In this document: positions 52,336-60,648 of the stretch, one piece after another
How positions within the stretch are numbered: position 1 is the stretch's first letter
Layout: every line of letters begins with the position of its first letter
Assembly (NCBI RefSeq): GCF_030997045.1
Contig: NZ_CP116899.1
Location: 2,677,501 to 2,741,500 of the forward strand
Source: Microbulbifer sp. TB1203
Lineage (GTDB): Bacteria; Pseudomonadota; Gammaproteobacteria; Pseudomonadales; Cellvibrionaceae
Direction: 5' to 3'
DNA length: 64,000 nucleotides
Program-made: the position numbers and the translations under genes
The notes under the pieces: generated by a model
The model's input: only the letters and a program-made list of their open reading frames with translations
Databases searched by the model: none
What the model was told of the DNA's origin: nothing

Positions 52336-55101
52336 TCAATACGGCGCTCCTGTTACGTCCAAACCGATTTTCCATATCCGTCCTTCACCGGTGATATATA
52401 GAGTTTTACCATCGTCACCGCCAAATGCCGCATTGGTTACCTTGGCATCCACACTGATGGTTGCCAACTGGCTGCCATTGGGGGCGAATACTCTCAGGCG
52501 TTGAGCGTTATGTTCGGTAATATAAATGTTGCCGTGGCAATCGACCGTCATGCCGTCGGGCACCGTCAATCCCTGGACAAGGTCAGTGCCAGGGAACACC
52601 TGGCCATTGATGATGGGATAGGTCCGCAACACGCTGGAATTGCCGTTGACGTAAAGCACGTCGTTTTCCGGTGACAGCGCAACGCCGTTCGGGTTGTTTA
52701 ACGAACCATCGATCAGGCTCACCTCGCCGTTCACATCAATGCGGTATACTCCCGTGACAGGCTGACCGCCTGCTGCAGGATCGTGTTGAAAATCGGGGTC
52801 GGTAAAGTAAATAGTTCCGTCATTGGCGATCGCCAGATCATTTGGCGAATTAAAGACGTTGCCATTATAGGTTGACGCCAGCGCTGTGCGATTTCCAGTA
52901 GTGAATTCGTATCGGGAAATGCCGCTGTACTTGTGGGTGGCGGCAACAATATCGCCCTGTGCATCAACCGCCAACCCATTACTGCCGCTGTCGGCGATCT
53001 GTGTTGTCATCACACCCGCAGTAGTCAGCTTCTGAATGCGTGAAGGAAAACCGGCGGAGAAGGTAAAGTCGGAAAAATACAGCGCGCCGTCAATCCACAC
53101 AGCGCCTTCGTACAAGCTGGCTTCCGTGCGTGTCGAATTGGCACCTTCGATGGCCGTGGCGGCCAGGAACCCTGAAGGCGGCTCCCCGCAAGCCAGGCCG
53201 CCGGAACTGGAACTCGAGGAACTGCTCGAGGACGAGCTGGAACTACCGCTGCCGGTGTTTCCAAAGCCGATATGGCCGTTGCAGTGCAGCCACTCACTGT
53301 TGGAGCCGCCACCACACTGGTTGTTGGCCCAGACACCCGTGTTGACGCTCTGGTTTTCCGCCTGGCGGGTCTCATCGTTCACCTGGATGTAGTCCACCTG
53401 GACATCCCGGCCGCCGGCGTCGTTATCGAACTCGACCTGGATCTCGCCGGTGGCGTCACCACTATAGACGTAGTCCTGGTAGCCGGTGCTCAGGATCCAG
53501 TTCGCGACCGTCGAGCCGCCCACTATCAGATTGATGTGCTCGCTGCCAGCGGTGCCGCGGGCGCGAACCGTGATGCCGCCGCTGCTACTGGAACCGCTGC
53601 CCGAGGACGACGAAGAAGACGAACTGGAGCTGGACGAGCCACTGCTCGAGGAGCTGGACGAGTTGCTGCTGGAAGACGAGTTGGAGCTTGAGGCGCTGCT
53701 GCTCGAAGACGAGGAACTACTGCTCGAACTCGATGAACTGCTGGAAGACGAACTTGAACTACCGGATGGTGGGTTGTCGCACCCGATGGGCGCATCCGCG
53801 ACTACGACGTCGTCCATCCAAACATCGGCATTATTGTTGCTGAAACTATGCCAGCCAAACATGACGTAATTAAACTTGCCGTCCAACCACCGGGTATTTC
53901 CGCCTACACCACCGTTGTTCCAGTCGTCAATTGAGTCGATGACATGGACCAATTGCCCGTCAACCCAGGCACGCAACTCGTGATATGGGCGATCGCCGCC
54001 CAGCATCCCGACTTCGACGCAATGCCATTCATTGGCGGTGATTTCAGGGCCGCTGAACCACTGGCTTTGCGGCGGGGAAATGTCGTCACTGGGAACCTCG
54101 TTGGTGCCGAGGTGGCCTTTGATCTGGCCGAATCGTATTTCATCGTTGGCATCGGGTGTTGCCTTGATTCCCATAATGTGTTCGTGATTGTCACCGGCTT
54201 CGTTGCCGAGCTTCTTGCTCATGTAAACCCGGGCACGCAGGTAAACGGTATCGGTTCCCGACGGAAGCGCGCGCACGATCTGCGCCGGGGCGGCACCGCC
54301 CTTGAAATGAACAGACTTGGTGCCGCTGAAAGCCCGCGTGTCATCCACCAGGGCGTACCGCGGCTGGCTGATGTTGTTGCTGTTGTTGAATACCCAGTCT
54401 ATAAAATTGTCCCAACCGGCCGGTTGCTCGTCGACGGCGTCCAGTTCAAAGCTGGAATTAAAGAAGCTCCCACCGGACGATGAACCCGAACTGCTGCTCG
54501 ATGAGCTGCTGGAAGACGAACTGCTGGACGATGAACTGGAACTGCCCGAACTGCTGCTCGAGGATGAAGAGCTGCCGGATGAGGCGCCATCCGGCTCGGT
54601 ACCCCAGACCAGTCTGCCGTTCCGGTAAAGCGTTACCCGATCCCAGTTGGCATAGGCCGTCTTGGTCGGATCGAATGAGTAATCGTCGGACTCGTCGTAG
54701 CTGGTCCAATTGTCTTTGGCCAAGCGGTTCTGGATATCGCCGGTGTTACCGCCCGCGGCGATGTTGCCGCCGCTGAAACTGAGTTCGAGGTAATTATCCG
54801 CGCCCGTCACTGCCGGAATGGAATGGAAGGAACCCGAGATGTTGCTGCAGCCAATCTGCGACCAGTCACACCAGTGGTTCTGCGGCCGGTCGCCTTCATT
54901 GGTGTACCAATAGCGGACGGTCAACTCGCTCAAGGGCACCGAACTGGAACTCTCGTTGACGATTCGCAGGTGCGGCTTGATCTGGTTATCGCCGGCACTG
55001 GTGTCGGCGGCCCTGTACTGAACCACCAGGTTCTGAGCCAATGCCTGGCCTGCCAACAATGACCAGGAAAGCAGCATGCATACTCCAATGAATGATTTCA
55101 T
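52336..55101 (-). CDS. Secreted CBM3 / Cip1-like / CBM60-like / SMP-30 lactonase fusion
   Basis: 921 residues; the ATG has GGAG 8 nt upstream. The order is signal peptide (1-23); CBM3-like cellulose-binding module (about 24-173, LVVQYRAADTSAGDNQIKPH); polyserine; a jelly-roll domain resembling Trichoderma Cip1/glucuronan lyase (about 214-443, YLRARVYMSKKLGN, EHIMGIKA, NYVMFGWHSF); polyserine; a Ca-dependent xylan-binding CBM60/36-like module (about 510-616, FDNDAGGRDVQVDYIQVN); polyserine; SMP-30/gluconolactonase propeller (about 637-921) with metal ligands in YEGAVWID, NSPNDLAI and VPDGMTVD. It likely acts outside the cell on plant-wall sugars and opens sugar lactones. No partner gene is adjacent; it is flanked by Lrp sequences. 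Confidence 0.82.
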   Translation of the reverse strand: MKSFIGVCMLLSWSLLAGQALAQNLVVQYRAADTSAGDNQIKPHLRIVNESSSSVPLSELTVRYWYTNEGDRPQNHWCDWSQIGCSNISGSFHSIPAVTGADNYLELSFSGGNIAAGGNTGDIQNRLAKDNWTSYDESDDYSFDPTKTAYANWDRVTLYRNGRLVWGTEPDGASSGSSSSSSSSSGSSSSSSSSSSSSSSSSSSSGSSSGGSFFNSSFELDAVDEQPAGWDNFIDWVFNNSNNISQPRYALVDDTRAFSGTKSVHFKGGAAPAQIVRALPSGTDTVYLRARVYMSKKLGNEAGDNHEHIMGIKATPDANDEIRFGQIKGHLGTNEVPSDDISPPQSQWFSGPEITANEWHCVEVGMLGGDRPYHELRAWVDGQLVHVIDSIDDWNNGGVGGNTRWLDGKFNYVMFGWHSFSNNNADVWMDDVVVADAPIGCDNPPSGSSSSSSSSSSSSSSSSSSSSSSASSSNSSSSSNSSSSSSSGSSSSSSSSSSSSGSGSSSSGGITVRARGTAGSEHINLIVGGSTVANWILSTGYQDYVYSGDATGEIQVEFDNDAGGRDVQVDYIQVNDETRQAENQSVNTGVWANNQCGGGSNSEWLHCNGHIGFGNTGSGSSSSSSSSSSSSSSGGLACGEPPSGFLAATAIEGANSTRTEASLYEGAVWIDGALYFSDFTFSAGFPSRIQKLTTAGVMTTQIADSGSNGLAVDAQGDIVAATHKYSGISRYEFTTGNRTALASTYNGNVFNSPNDLAIANDGTIYFTDPDFQHDPAAGGQPVTGVYRIDVNGEVSLIDGSLNNPNGVALSPENDVLYVNGNSSVLRTYPIINGQVFPGTDLVQGLTVPDGMTVDCHGNIYITEHNAQRLRVFAPNGSQLATISVDAKVTNAAFGGDDGKTLYITGEGRIWKIGLDVTGAPY

Positions 55102-55650
55102 TTAATTTTCTCCGTAAAGGTCGGAACTGAAATGAGGTCGTCGGCCGCAGTGAAGCAACAGGCGTGTGACCCAGACGGGGAGAGGGAAAAAGAAAAACAA
55201 GACGGGAAATACTACGCACCGCTTTTGCGACAGGCATCACCTGCCAAAACAACTATGAAATGCGGATATTTACCGGCAGTGCTCCCCTGCGGAGGCTCCC
55301 GGCTATTTTCTCTGTCATCGCTCCCAACCGTCTCTTCTTATATTTGTCACCTGATCCGCATTGCGGAGTCAGAGACAAACCTGCTGTTTGACATATTGGA
55401 CAGAATTGTCAGCGATAAGGGGGGCGCTGTCGTCCGGCTTTGCATCGAAGCGAATATTTTTACCAGGTTTGTGCGCAGACAACACAATCCTTTACTTCAA
55501 CCAGGAAGAATTTGTGCTGGCAAGGTACTTAGGGCCTGTTCACACCAAATTCGACAGCCGCGTTGCCATCCTGTACAGGCCCTAATTGCTGCGGCCGGCC
55601 CCTGGAGGACGGACTGCGCCGCGCAATACCACAACCGGGAGAAATGGCGG
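55102..55650. other. Long intergenic region upstream of the CBM3 fusion
   Basis: 549 bp between the Lrp stop and the CBM3-fusion start. It probably contains the fusion's promoter and regulatory DNA and holds the 57-bp MITE-like hairpin at 55529-55585. Short frames in it (for example 55361-55585, plus strand) have no recognisable content. Confidence 0.5.
55529..55585. mobile_element. 57-bp MITE-like hairpin
   Basis: Perfect 11-bp terminal inverted repeats TTAGGGCCTGT (55529-55539) and ACAGGCCCTAA (55575-55585) enclose 35 bp. The ends resemble insertion-sequence tips (GGGCCTGTTCACAC). No transposase is present. Small size and a single copy in the window keep this tentative. Confidence 0.5.
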
Positions 55651-56127
55651 TCAGTCCCGGAACAGCAGTTCCAGCGGGTAGCCGGTAAAAGGCTTGGTCT
55701 TCTCGATCACCAGGTGGGAGGTCATGCGCGAGATGGCCGCCTCTTCGTCGGCGAGCAGTTGCTCGGAGACGCGGTTGAAGTCGGCGGCGTCCGGGCACAC
55801 GAAGTGCAGCATATAGTCGAATTCACCGGACATTTTCACGCAGGAGACAATCTGCGGAATCTCGTTGATGGCGCGGCGAAAACTCTCGCTGGTGCGCGCG
55901 TCCTGGCGCTTCAGCGCCACGTTCACATAAAACTCCGCGTGGCGCACCTTGTCCAGGTTCACCTCGGCGAGGAACTCGCGGATATAGCGCTCGCCGGTCA
56001 GGCGCTTGACCCGCGCCAGGCAGGCGCTCTCGGAAAGTCCTATCTGCTCGCTCAGGTTCAGGTTACTGATGCGCGCGTTGGTCTGCAGCGCCTGCAAAAT
56101 ACGCAAATTGTGCCGGTCGATCTTCAC
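55651..56127 (-). CDS. Lrp/AsnC-family transcriptional regulator
   Basis: About 158 residues from the GTG at 56127; an ATG at 56208 would add an unusual 27-residue leader. N-terminal HTH (IDRHNLRILQALQTNARISN, then NLSEQIGLSESACLARVKRL) and a C-terminal RAM ligand domain (EFYVNVALK ... GEFDYMLHFVCPD). Lrp-type proteins sense amino acids as octamers. It lies downstream of an aminotransferase in the same direction, separated by a REP, suggesting local control of amino-acid breakdown. Confidence 0.88.
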   Translation of the reverse strand: MKIDRHNLRILQALQTNARISNLNLSEQIGLSESACLARVKRLTGERYIREFLAEVNLDKVRHAEFYVNVALKRQDARTSESFRRAINEIPQIVSCVKMSGEFDYMLHFVCPDAADFNRVSEQLLADEEAAISRMTSHLVIEKTKPFTGYPLELLFRD

Positions 56128-56221
56128 TGGTTGGTTCTTGTATCGGGAAAAGGGGCTAAGGATAGCGGTATTCGGCCGCGGCTGGAACTCCGCACTGGCA
56201 GCCACCAAATCACTAACTCAT

Positions 56222-56293
56222 CGTCATTCCGGCGCAGGCCGGAATCCAGAGCCCTGTTCGGAGTCCTGGATTCCGGCCTGCGCCGGAATGACG
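56222..56293. repeat. REP-like palindrome CGTCATTCCGGCGCAGGCCG
   Basis: Arms of about 28 bp (CGTCATTCCGGCGCAGGCCG... and its complement) around a 17-bp loop form a near-perfect hairpin between the aminotransferase and Lrp genes. Confidence 0.85.
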
Positions 56294-56315
56294 AATGTGA
56301 GGATTTTAGCGGCGG

Positions 56316-57524
56316 TCAGCCGGCCTGGCGGCTGCCGCCGGTGACAAAGCGCTCGATGCGGTCCAGCGCGCGGTTCAGCGACGCCTCGTCCGCGGCCAGG
56401 GTCAGGCGCACATGATTTTTGGCGCTGGCGCCGAAGGCGGAGCCCGGCAGCACCGAGACGCGTTCAGCGTCGAGCAGGGATTCGGCGAAGGCCCGGCTGC
56501 TTCCTCCCTTTTGGGAGATCGTCACCCGGGATACATCCGCCATCACAAACATGCCCGCGTCCGGGACGGTGCAGCTGAGGCCGGGAATACGGCCGATGCG
56601 CTCGACGATCAGGTCGCGACGCACCAGATAGGCGTCGCGCATCTGCTTGACGAAATAGGAGTCGAACTCCAGCGCGAACGCGGCAGTCTCCTGGATAAAC
56701 TGCGGACAGCCGAAAATGGTGGCGCCGGCAAATTCGGCGAGGCGCTCCACCAGCGGCCCGCGGGCCACCGCCCAGCCCAGGCGCCAGCCGCTCATGGCGT
56801 GGGATTTGGACAGGCCGTCGATCACCACGATGTTGTCCAGGTGCTCGGCGGCGGTGCGCAGGGAGGTGTGGCGGCGGGTGAAGGTGATCATGGAATACAT
56901 CTCGTCGCACACCAGCCAGATATTGCGCGCGCGGCAGTAGGCGGCCAGCTCCCGCAGCTGCTCCGGGGTGGCCATGGCGCCGGTGGGGTTTCCCGGAGTG
57001 TTGATCATTACTGCGCGGGTGTTCTCTCCGATAGCCCGCTCGATGGCCTCGACGTCGAAAGCGAAATTGGTTTCCGCCGGGCAAGGGACCGGCTTTACCT
57101 TCAGGCGCAGGGAATCGCAGATGGGCACATAGCCGATATACATGGGCTCGGGAATCACGATCTCCTCGCCCGGGTTCAGCAGACAGGCGAGTACGCTGTA
57201 GATGGCGTTGGTGCCGCCGGGGAAGACCACCACATCGTCGGGACTGCAGGGGTGCGGCGAAACCTTGCTTTCGATATCGGCGATGGCGCGGCGCAATACC
57301 GGCTCGCCGGCGGCGGGGGAGTAATGGGTGCGACCGACACCGAGGCGGGCGCGGGCGAAATCGAGGATGGGTTCCGGGGTGTCGAAGTTGGGGTCGCCCA
57401 CGCAGAGGAAGATCACATCCTCGCCCTTGCCCGCCAGTTCGCGGGCGCGGTCGCTGACCGCCCACACGTCGGCGTCGGCTCGGTTGAGGGCTTCGCTCTG
57501 GATACTGAAACGGGGGCTGAACAT
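56316..57524 (-). CDS. Fold-type I PLP aminotransferase (AspC/ArcT-like)
   Basis: 402 residues from the ATG at 57524 (GAGAAG upstream). Class I/II aminotransferase with FLCVGDPNFDTP, the cofactor-contact NTPGNPTGAM, the Asp/Tyr site WLVCDEMYSM and the Schiff-base Lys in DGLSKSHAMSGWRLGW; a C-terminal Arg in HVRLTLA binds substrate carboxylate. It resembles arginine:pyruvate/aromatic aminotransferases, but the specificity cannot be set. It is followed by the Lrp gene. Confidence 0.9.
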   Translation of the reverse strand: MFSPRFSIQSEALNRADADVWAVSDRARELAGKGEDVIFLCVGDPNFDTPEPILDFARARLGVGRTHYSPAAGEPVLRRAIADIESKVSPHPCSPDDVVVFPGGTNAIYSVLACLLNPGEEIVIPEPMYIGYVPICDSLRLKVKPVPCPAETNFAFDVEAIERAIGENTRAVMINTPGNPTGAMATPEQLRELAAYCRARNIWLVCDEMYSMITFTRRHTSLRTAAEHLDNIVVIDGLSKSHAMSGWRLGWAVARGPLVERLAEFAGATIFGCPQFIQETAAFALEFDSYFVKQMRDAYLVRRDLIVERIGRIPGLSCTVPDAGMFVMADVSRVTISQKGGSSRAFAESLLDAERVSVLPGSAFGASAKNHVRLTLAADEASLNRALDRIERFVTGGSRQAG

Positions 57525-57678
57525 CTTCTCTATCCGGTTGTTGTCGATCCTTCTAAGGTAACAACCGCGAGAGTAATCGATACCGCGATAGCGGCGGGGA
57601 TTTCGCATTCCCACGCCATTTGTCCCGGCTTTGCCGCAGAAAATTCGGTGACATTTCTAGGCCATCAAAGCGCCCACT

Positions 57679-57768
57679 CGTCACACCGGCGCAACGTCAT
57701 GCCGGACTTGATCCGGTACCGGTATCCACTCCGATGGCGCCCGGGTTCCGGCCTGCGCCGGAACGACG
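57679..57768. repeat. Degenerate REP cluster, CGTCAY...CCGG family
   Basis: Several overlapping CGTCA...CCGGCGC and reversed units lie in the gap before the autotransporter stop. Confidence 0.65.
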
Positions 57769-57790
57769 AAAGCGTGTAGTTGCAGGGACA

Positions 57791-59992
57791 TCAAAATCGG
57801 TAGTTGATGTTCAGCCCGCCGATAGTGTCCGACGGCCCCACCACCACATTGCCGCTCACCTGGAATTTATCCGTCAGGTTGAGACCCACCAGCGCGCCGG
57901 CGCCGTTGGCGAAGAAGCCCTCGTTGCGGCTGTCGTAGGCGGCCATATACGCGCTGTTGAAAGGGATGGACTTGATGCCGATGCCCACATCGTCGGTATC
58001 GTCGCCGTCGTTGTACTCCAGCCAGACCTCCCCGAACCAGCGCCAGTCGGCCTCCTCCGGCGCGTTGTAGAAGAAGCCGCCGCGATAGCGAATATAATCG
58101 CGGTCCTGGCCGCGCACGCGCAGGCCGATGGGGTCCAGGGTGGCGCCGTCGCTGCCGATATAGGTGAGGTCCCGGTTGGTGGATTCGCTGAAGCTGTCCA
58201 CATTTATCCGGGTCCAGGCCACCGAGACAAAGGGGCCTATATGGCAGGGCAGCGAGGGCACACTGTCATAGCCGGCGCGGGCGAACAGACTGACCCCGTC
58301 ACCATCGGTGTCCCCCGACACCTCGTCTTGAAACCCCCTCAGATAGACGGTGCGATCGACGTCCCAGTAACTGATATCACTGTAGGTGACGCCGCCGTCG
58401 ACAAAAAAGCGTTCGTTGTCCCAGCGGGCGAAGGCGCTGAAGTTAAGATTGCGCGACTCCAGCTGGAGGCCGTGGGGACTGTAGTCGCTCTCGCCATAGG
58501 AGAGCCCCAGAGCCCACTCGAAGCAGTCGCTGCCGGCGAAGCTGAAGCCGAGAAAGCCGTTCCAGGCATTCTCCCCGCGATTGCGCGCCGGCCCGTAACC
58601 CAGGTTCGCGTGCCCCCAGGCGCCGCCGAAGAACAGGGTGGTCTCGGGATCGCGGAAGCGCTGCGCGGTCATATGGTGGTCGATGTTCGACTGGTGGACG
58701 CGGGTATTCTGGTAGCCCAGGTCCGGCAGGATCGCGAAGCCCACCGGCGCGCTCAGCACGGAATAGTAGTAGTCCCCCAGCAGCTGCTGCCCCGCCAGGG
58801 TGAGGTTCAAGCCGTCGTTGAACAGCAGTCGGTCCGCATCCGGCGCGCTGCCGGTCTGGCTGTACACCGGGTCCGGGTTGGCGCAGCCACCGGCGGTAAA
58901 GCAGGTGGCGTCCTGGTCGATGTCGGCGAAGCCGAACAGTCCCGGTCTGTCCAGCGCCAGCGCCACGATGCCCTCCGTATCCAGGATCAACACGTCGCCG
59001 ACGGCATTGATCTGCCGGCGCAGCGACTCGTTGAACAGCGTGGTGCCGATATTGGCCGCGCTTACCGCCGCGGGCCCCATGTCGTTCATCAAGGGGGTAT
59101 TCCCTACCCGCGGCACGTTGGACACCACCACATAGTCGGCGCCGGCGTTTTTCAGCTCCAAAGCGGCGGTGGCGATGAAGGTGGCTGAGCGCTCCATTCT
59201 GCCCGGGGTGACGTTGTTGGCGATGGTGGCGGCGACGATGTCGTTGACACCGCCGTACAGAAAAAAGAGGCGGTCGCGGGGTATAGGGGTGGTATTGCCG
59301 GAGATCTTGGCGGCGACGTTCTGTGGCAGATAGCCCTGCCCGGTGGCGAAGGGCACGCCGGTGAGGGTGATGTTGTTGTTCGGATCGTCCACCAGCGCCT
59401 GCAGTGCCGCGGGGTTGCCGAACGCCGCCGTCGCCAGGGCCACTTCCGCCGGGGAGAGGTAGGGGCTCTCTCCGGCCGCCGGGTCGCAGACGCCGTCGGG
59501 GCCGCAGCGGGTGGAATCCGGCAGGATGGTGGTCAGCTCGTTGTGATCCGCCACCGTGGTGTTCGGAAACAGTTGGCGGAAGCGCTGCGGCCCCACCAGA
59601 TCCAGCAGCACATCCGCGGTATGGTTGCCGCCCACTGCCCAGTTGCTGCCGTTGGCCAGTACCGAGGCGGCTATCTGCGCCCGCTGCTGCTCCGGGGTTC
59701 CCGGCGCCGGCGCGCAGGGGATGGCGCCGCCGAAGGCCGGGCCCAACCCGAAACAGGAGGGACTGAGCGGCGCCAGCCCGAACCGCTGTGCCATAAAACT
59801 CACCGCCGGCTGCCGTGGGAATATCCCATCCGGGTCCGCGTTGGTGAAAATGCCCGCGTTGCCGCTGTCGGAAAAGTTGTCGCCGAACACCACGATACTG
59901 CTGTAGAGATCCTCGGTGATATGGTCGGCAAAGCTGGCGGATGCGGCGGTGAACGCCACGGCCAGGGCCAGGGACTTGGCAGGGAAACCCAT
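57791..59992 (-). CDS. SGNH/GDSL-type autotransporter lacking catalytic Ser and His
   Basis: 733 residues (GGAG 6 nt before the ATG): signal peptide (1-22), SGNH-hydrolase-like passenger (about 30-430) and a 12-strand autotransporter barrel (about 450-733) ending NYRF. Block I reads FGDNFSDSGN, with Asn39 where GDSL enzymes have the nucleophile Ser; block II WAVGGN and block III YGGVND (247-251) are kept; block V reads NDGLNLT, with Asn396 in place of the catalytic His. Related EstA-type autotransporters are active esterases on the outer membrane. This one looks like a surface pseudo-esterase with an intact reading frame, perhaps a binding protein or one using other residues. Confidence 0.88.
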   Translation of the reverse strand: MGFPAKSLALAVAFTAASASFADHITEDLYSSIVVFGDNFSDSGNAGIFTNADPDGIFPRQPAVSFMAQRFGLAPLSPSCFGLGPAFGGAIPCAPAPGTPEQQRAQIAASVLANGSNWAVGGNHTADVLLDLVGPQRFRQLFPNTTVADHNELTTILPDSTRCGPDGVCDPAAGESPYLSPAEVALATAAFGNPAALQALVDDPNNNITLTGVPFATGQGYLPQNVAAKISGNTTPIPRDRLFFLYGGVNDIVAATIANNVTPGRMERSATFIATAALELKNAGADYVVVSNVPRVGNTPLMNDMGPAAVSAANIGTTLFNESLRRQINAVGDVLILDTEGIVALALDRPGLFGFADIDQDATCFTAGGCANPDPVYSQTGSAPDADRLLFNDGLNLTLAGQQLLGDYYYSVLSAPVGFAILPDLGYQNTRVHQSNIDHHMTAQRFRDPETTLFFGGAWGHANLGYGPARNRGENAWNGFLGFSFAGSDCFEWALGLSYGESDYSPHGLQLESRNLNFSAFARWDNERFFVDGGVTYSDISYWDVDRTVYLRGFQDEVSGDTDGDGVSLFARAGYDSVPSLPCHIGPFVSVAWTRINVDSFSESTNRDLTYIGSDGATLDPIGLRVRGQDRDYIRYRGGFFYNAPEEADWRWFGEVWLEYNDGDDTDDVGIGIKSIPFNSAYMAAYDSRNEGFFANGAGALVGLNLTDKFQVSGNVVVGPSDTIGGLNINYRF

Positions 59993-60071
59993 TGCGCACT
60001 CCGTTGCTTAGGCTTGAAGTGCGTCAAGTATAGACAGGCGGGTTCAGCTCACTGGATGGGCATCCGCGGCT

Positions 60072-60590
60072 TCAACGAAACCGGCTGTGGTAGGCGAACA
60101 CCCGCTCGATAAACCGCTCGCGAATATCCGGGTCCCGCAGGCGCCCGGCCTCCTCCATCGGCAGGTCGGGGAAGTGCTCGCGGAGCCGCCCGGCGAACAA
60201 TCCCGCCCCCGGTTCCCCGGCCGCACCACCTGCGGACCTATGGCGCGGCGTCGAAACCAGGCCGCAACTGGGGGAGCGCTCCATCAGGATAAAACCGCTC
60301 AACTGGCGGACCTGCTCCGTCACGCTGTCCGCGTAATCCAGCAGCGCCCGGGTGAAATCCCTGCCCCCTACTCCCAGGGCCCGCAGCCCGCGGTCGCTGG
60401 CCACCAGGTGGATCGGCGGGCGCGGCACACCCAGGCCCGCGGCCACTTCCGGGCAGAAGGGCCGGTAGTCGAAGTGGCGCCCCAGCAGCTCGGTGCACAC
60501 CCGGCTCAGCTTGTGGCCGCCGTCGTAGCGCACCGGCTCGCCGAGCAGACAGAGGCTGATGCCCACGGGAATTTTCAGCGAAGTCTCCAT
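60072..60590 (-). CDS. DUF523 protein
   Basis: 172 residues from the ATG at 60590. DUF523 marks: VGISLCLLGEPVRYDGGHK near the N-terminus, FCPEVAAGLGVPRPP, and LMERSPSCGL with conserved Cys. The family has been linked to 2-thiouracil desulfuration and related chemistry, and in other proteins is fused to DUF1722; here it stands alone without the second domain. It is divergent from ydiJ, the starts being 59 bp apart. Confidence 0.88.
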   Translation of the reverse strand: METSLKIPVGISLCLLGEPVRYDGGHKLSRVCTELLGRHFDYRPFCPEVAAGLGVPRPPIHLVASDRGLRALGVGGRDFTRALLDYADSVTEQVRQLSGFILMERSPSCGLVSTPRHRSAGGAAGEPGAGLFAGRLREHFPDLPMEEAGRLRDPDIRERFIERVFAYHSRFR

Positions 60591-60648
60591 AGCACCGTTA
60601 TAATGCCAGACCTTCCGAAAAAGCAGCGAAAAAGTCACAAGGCCGTTC

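Noticed and set aside
53580..54600. Polyserine tracts as sequencing or assembly error
   Set aside because: The Ser codons are mixed (AGC, TCC, AGT, TCG) and stay in frame between folded domains, and such linkers are typical of this bacterial group.
55132..56415. Plus-strand 427-codon open frame across the Lrp gene
   Set aside because: It overlaps the intact Lrp gene and a REP in antisense and has no recognisable domain.
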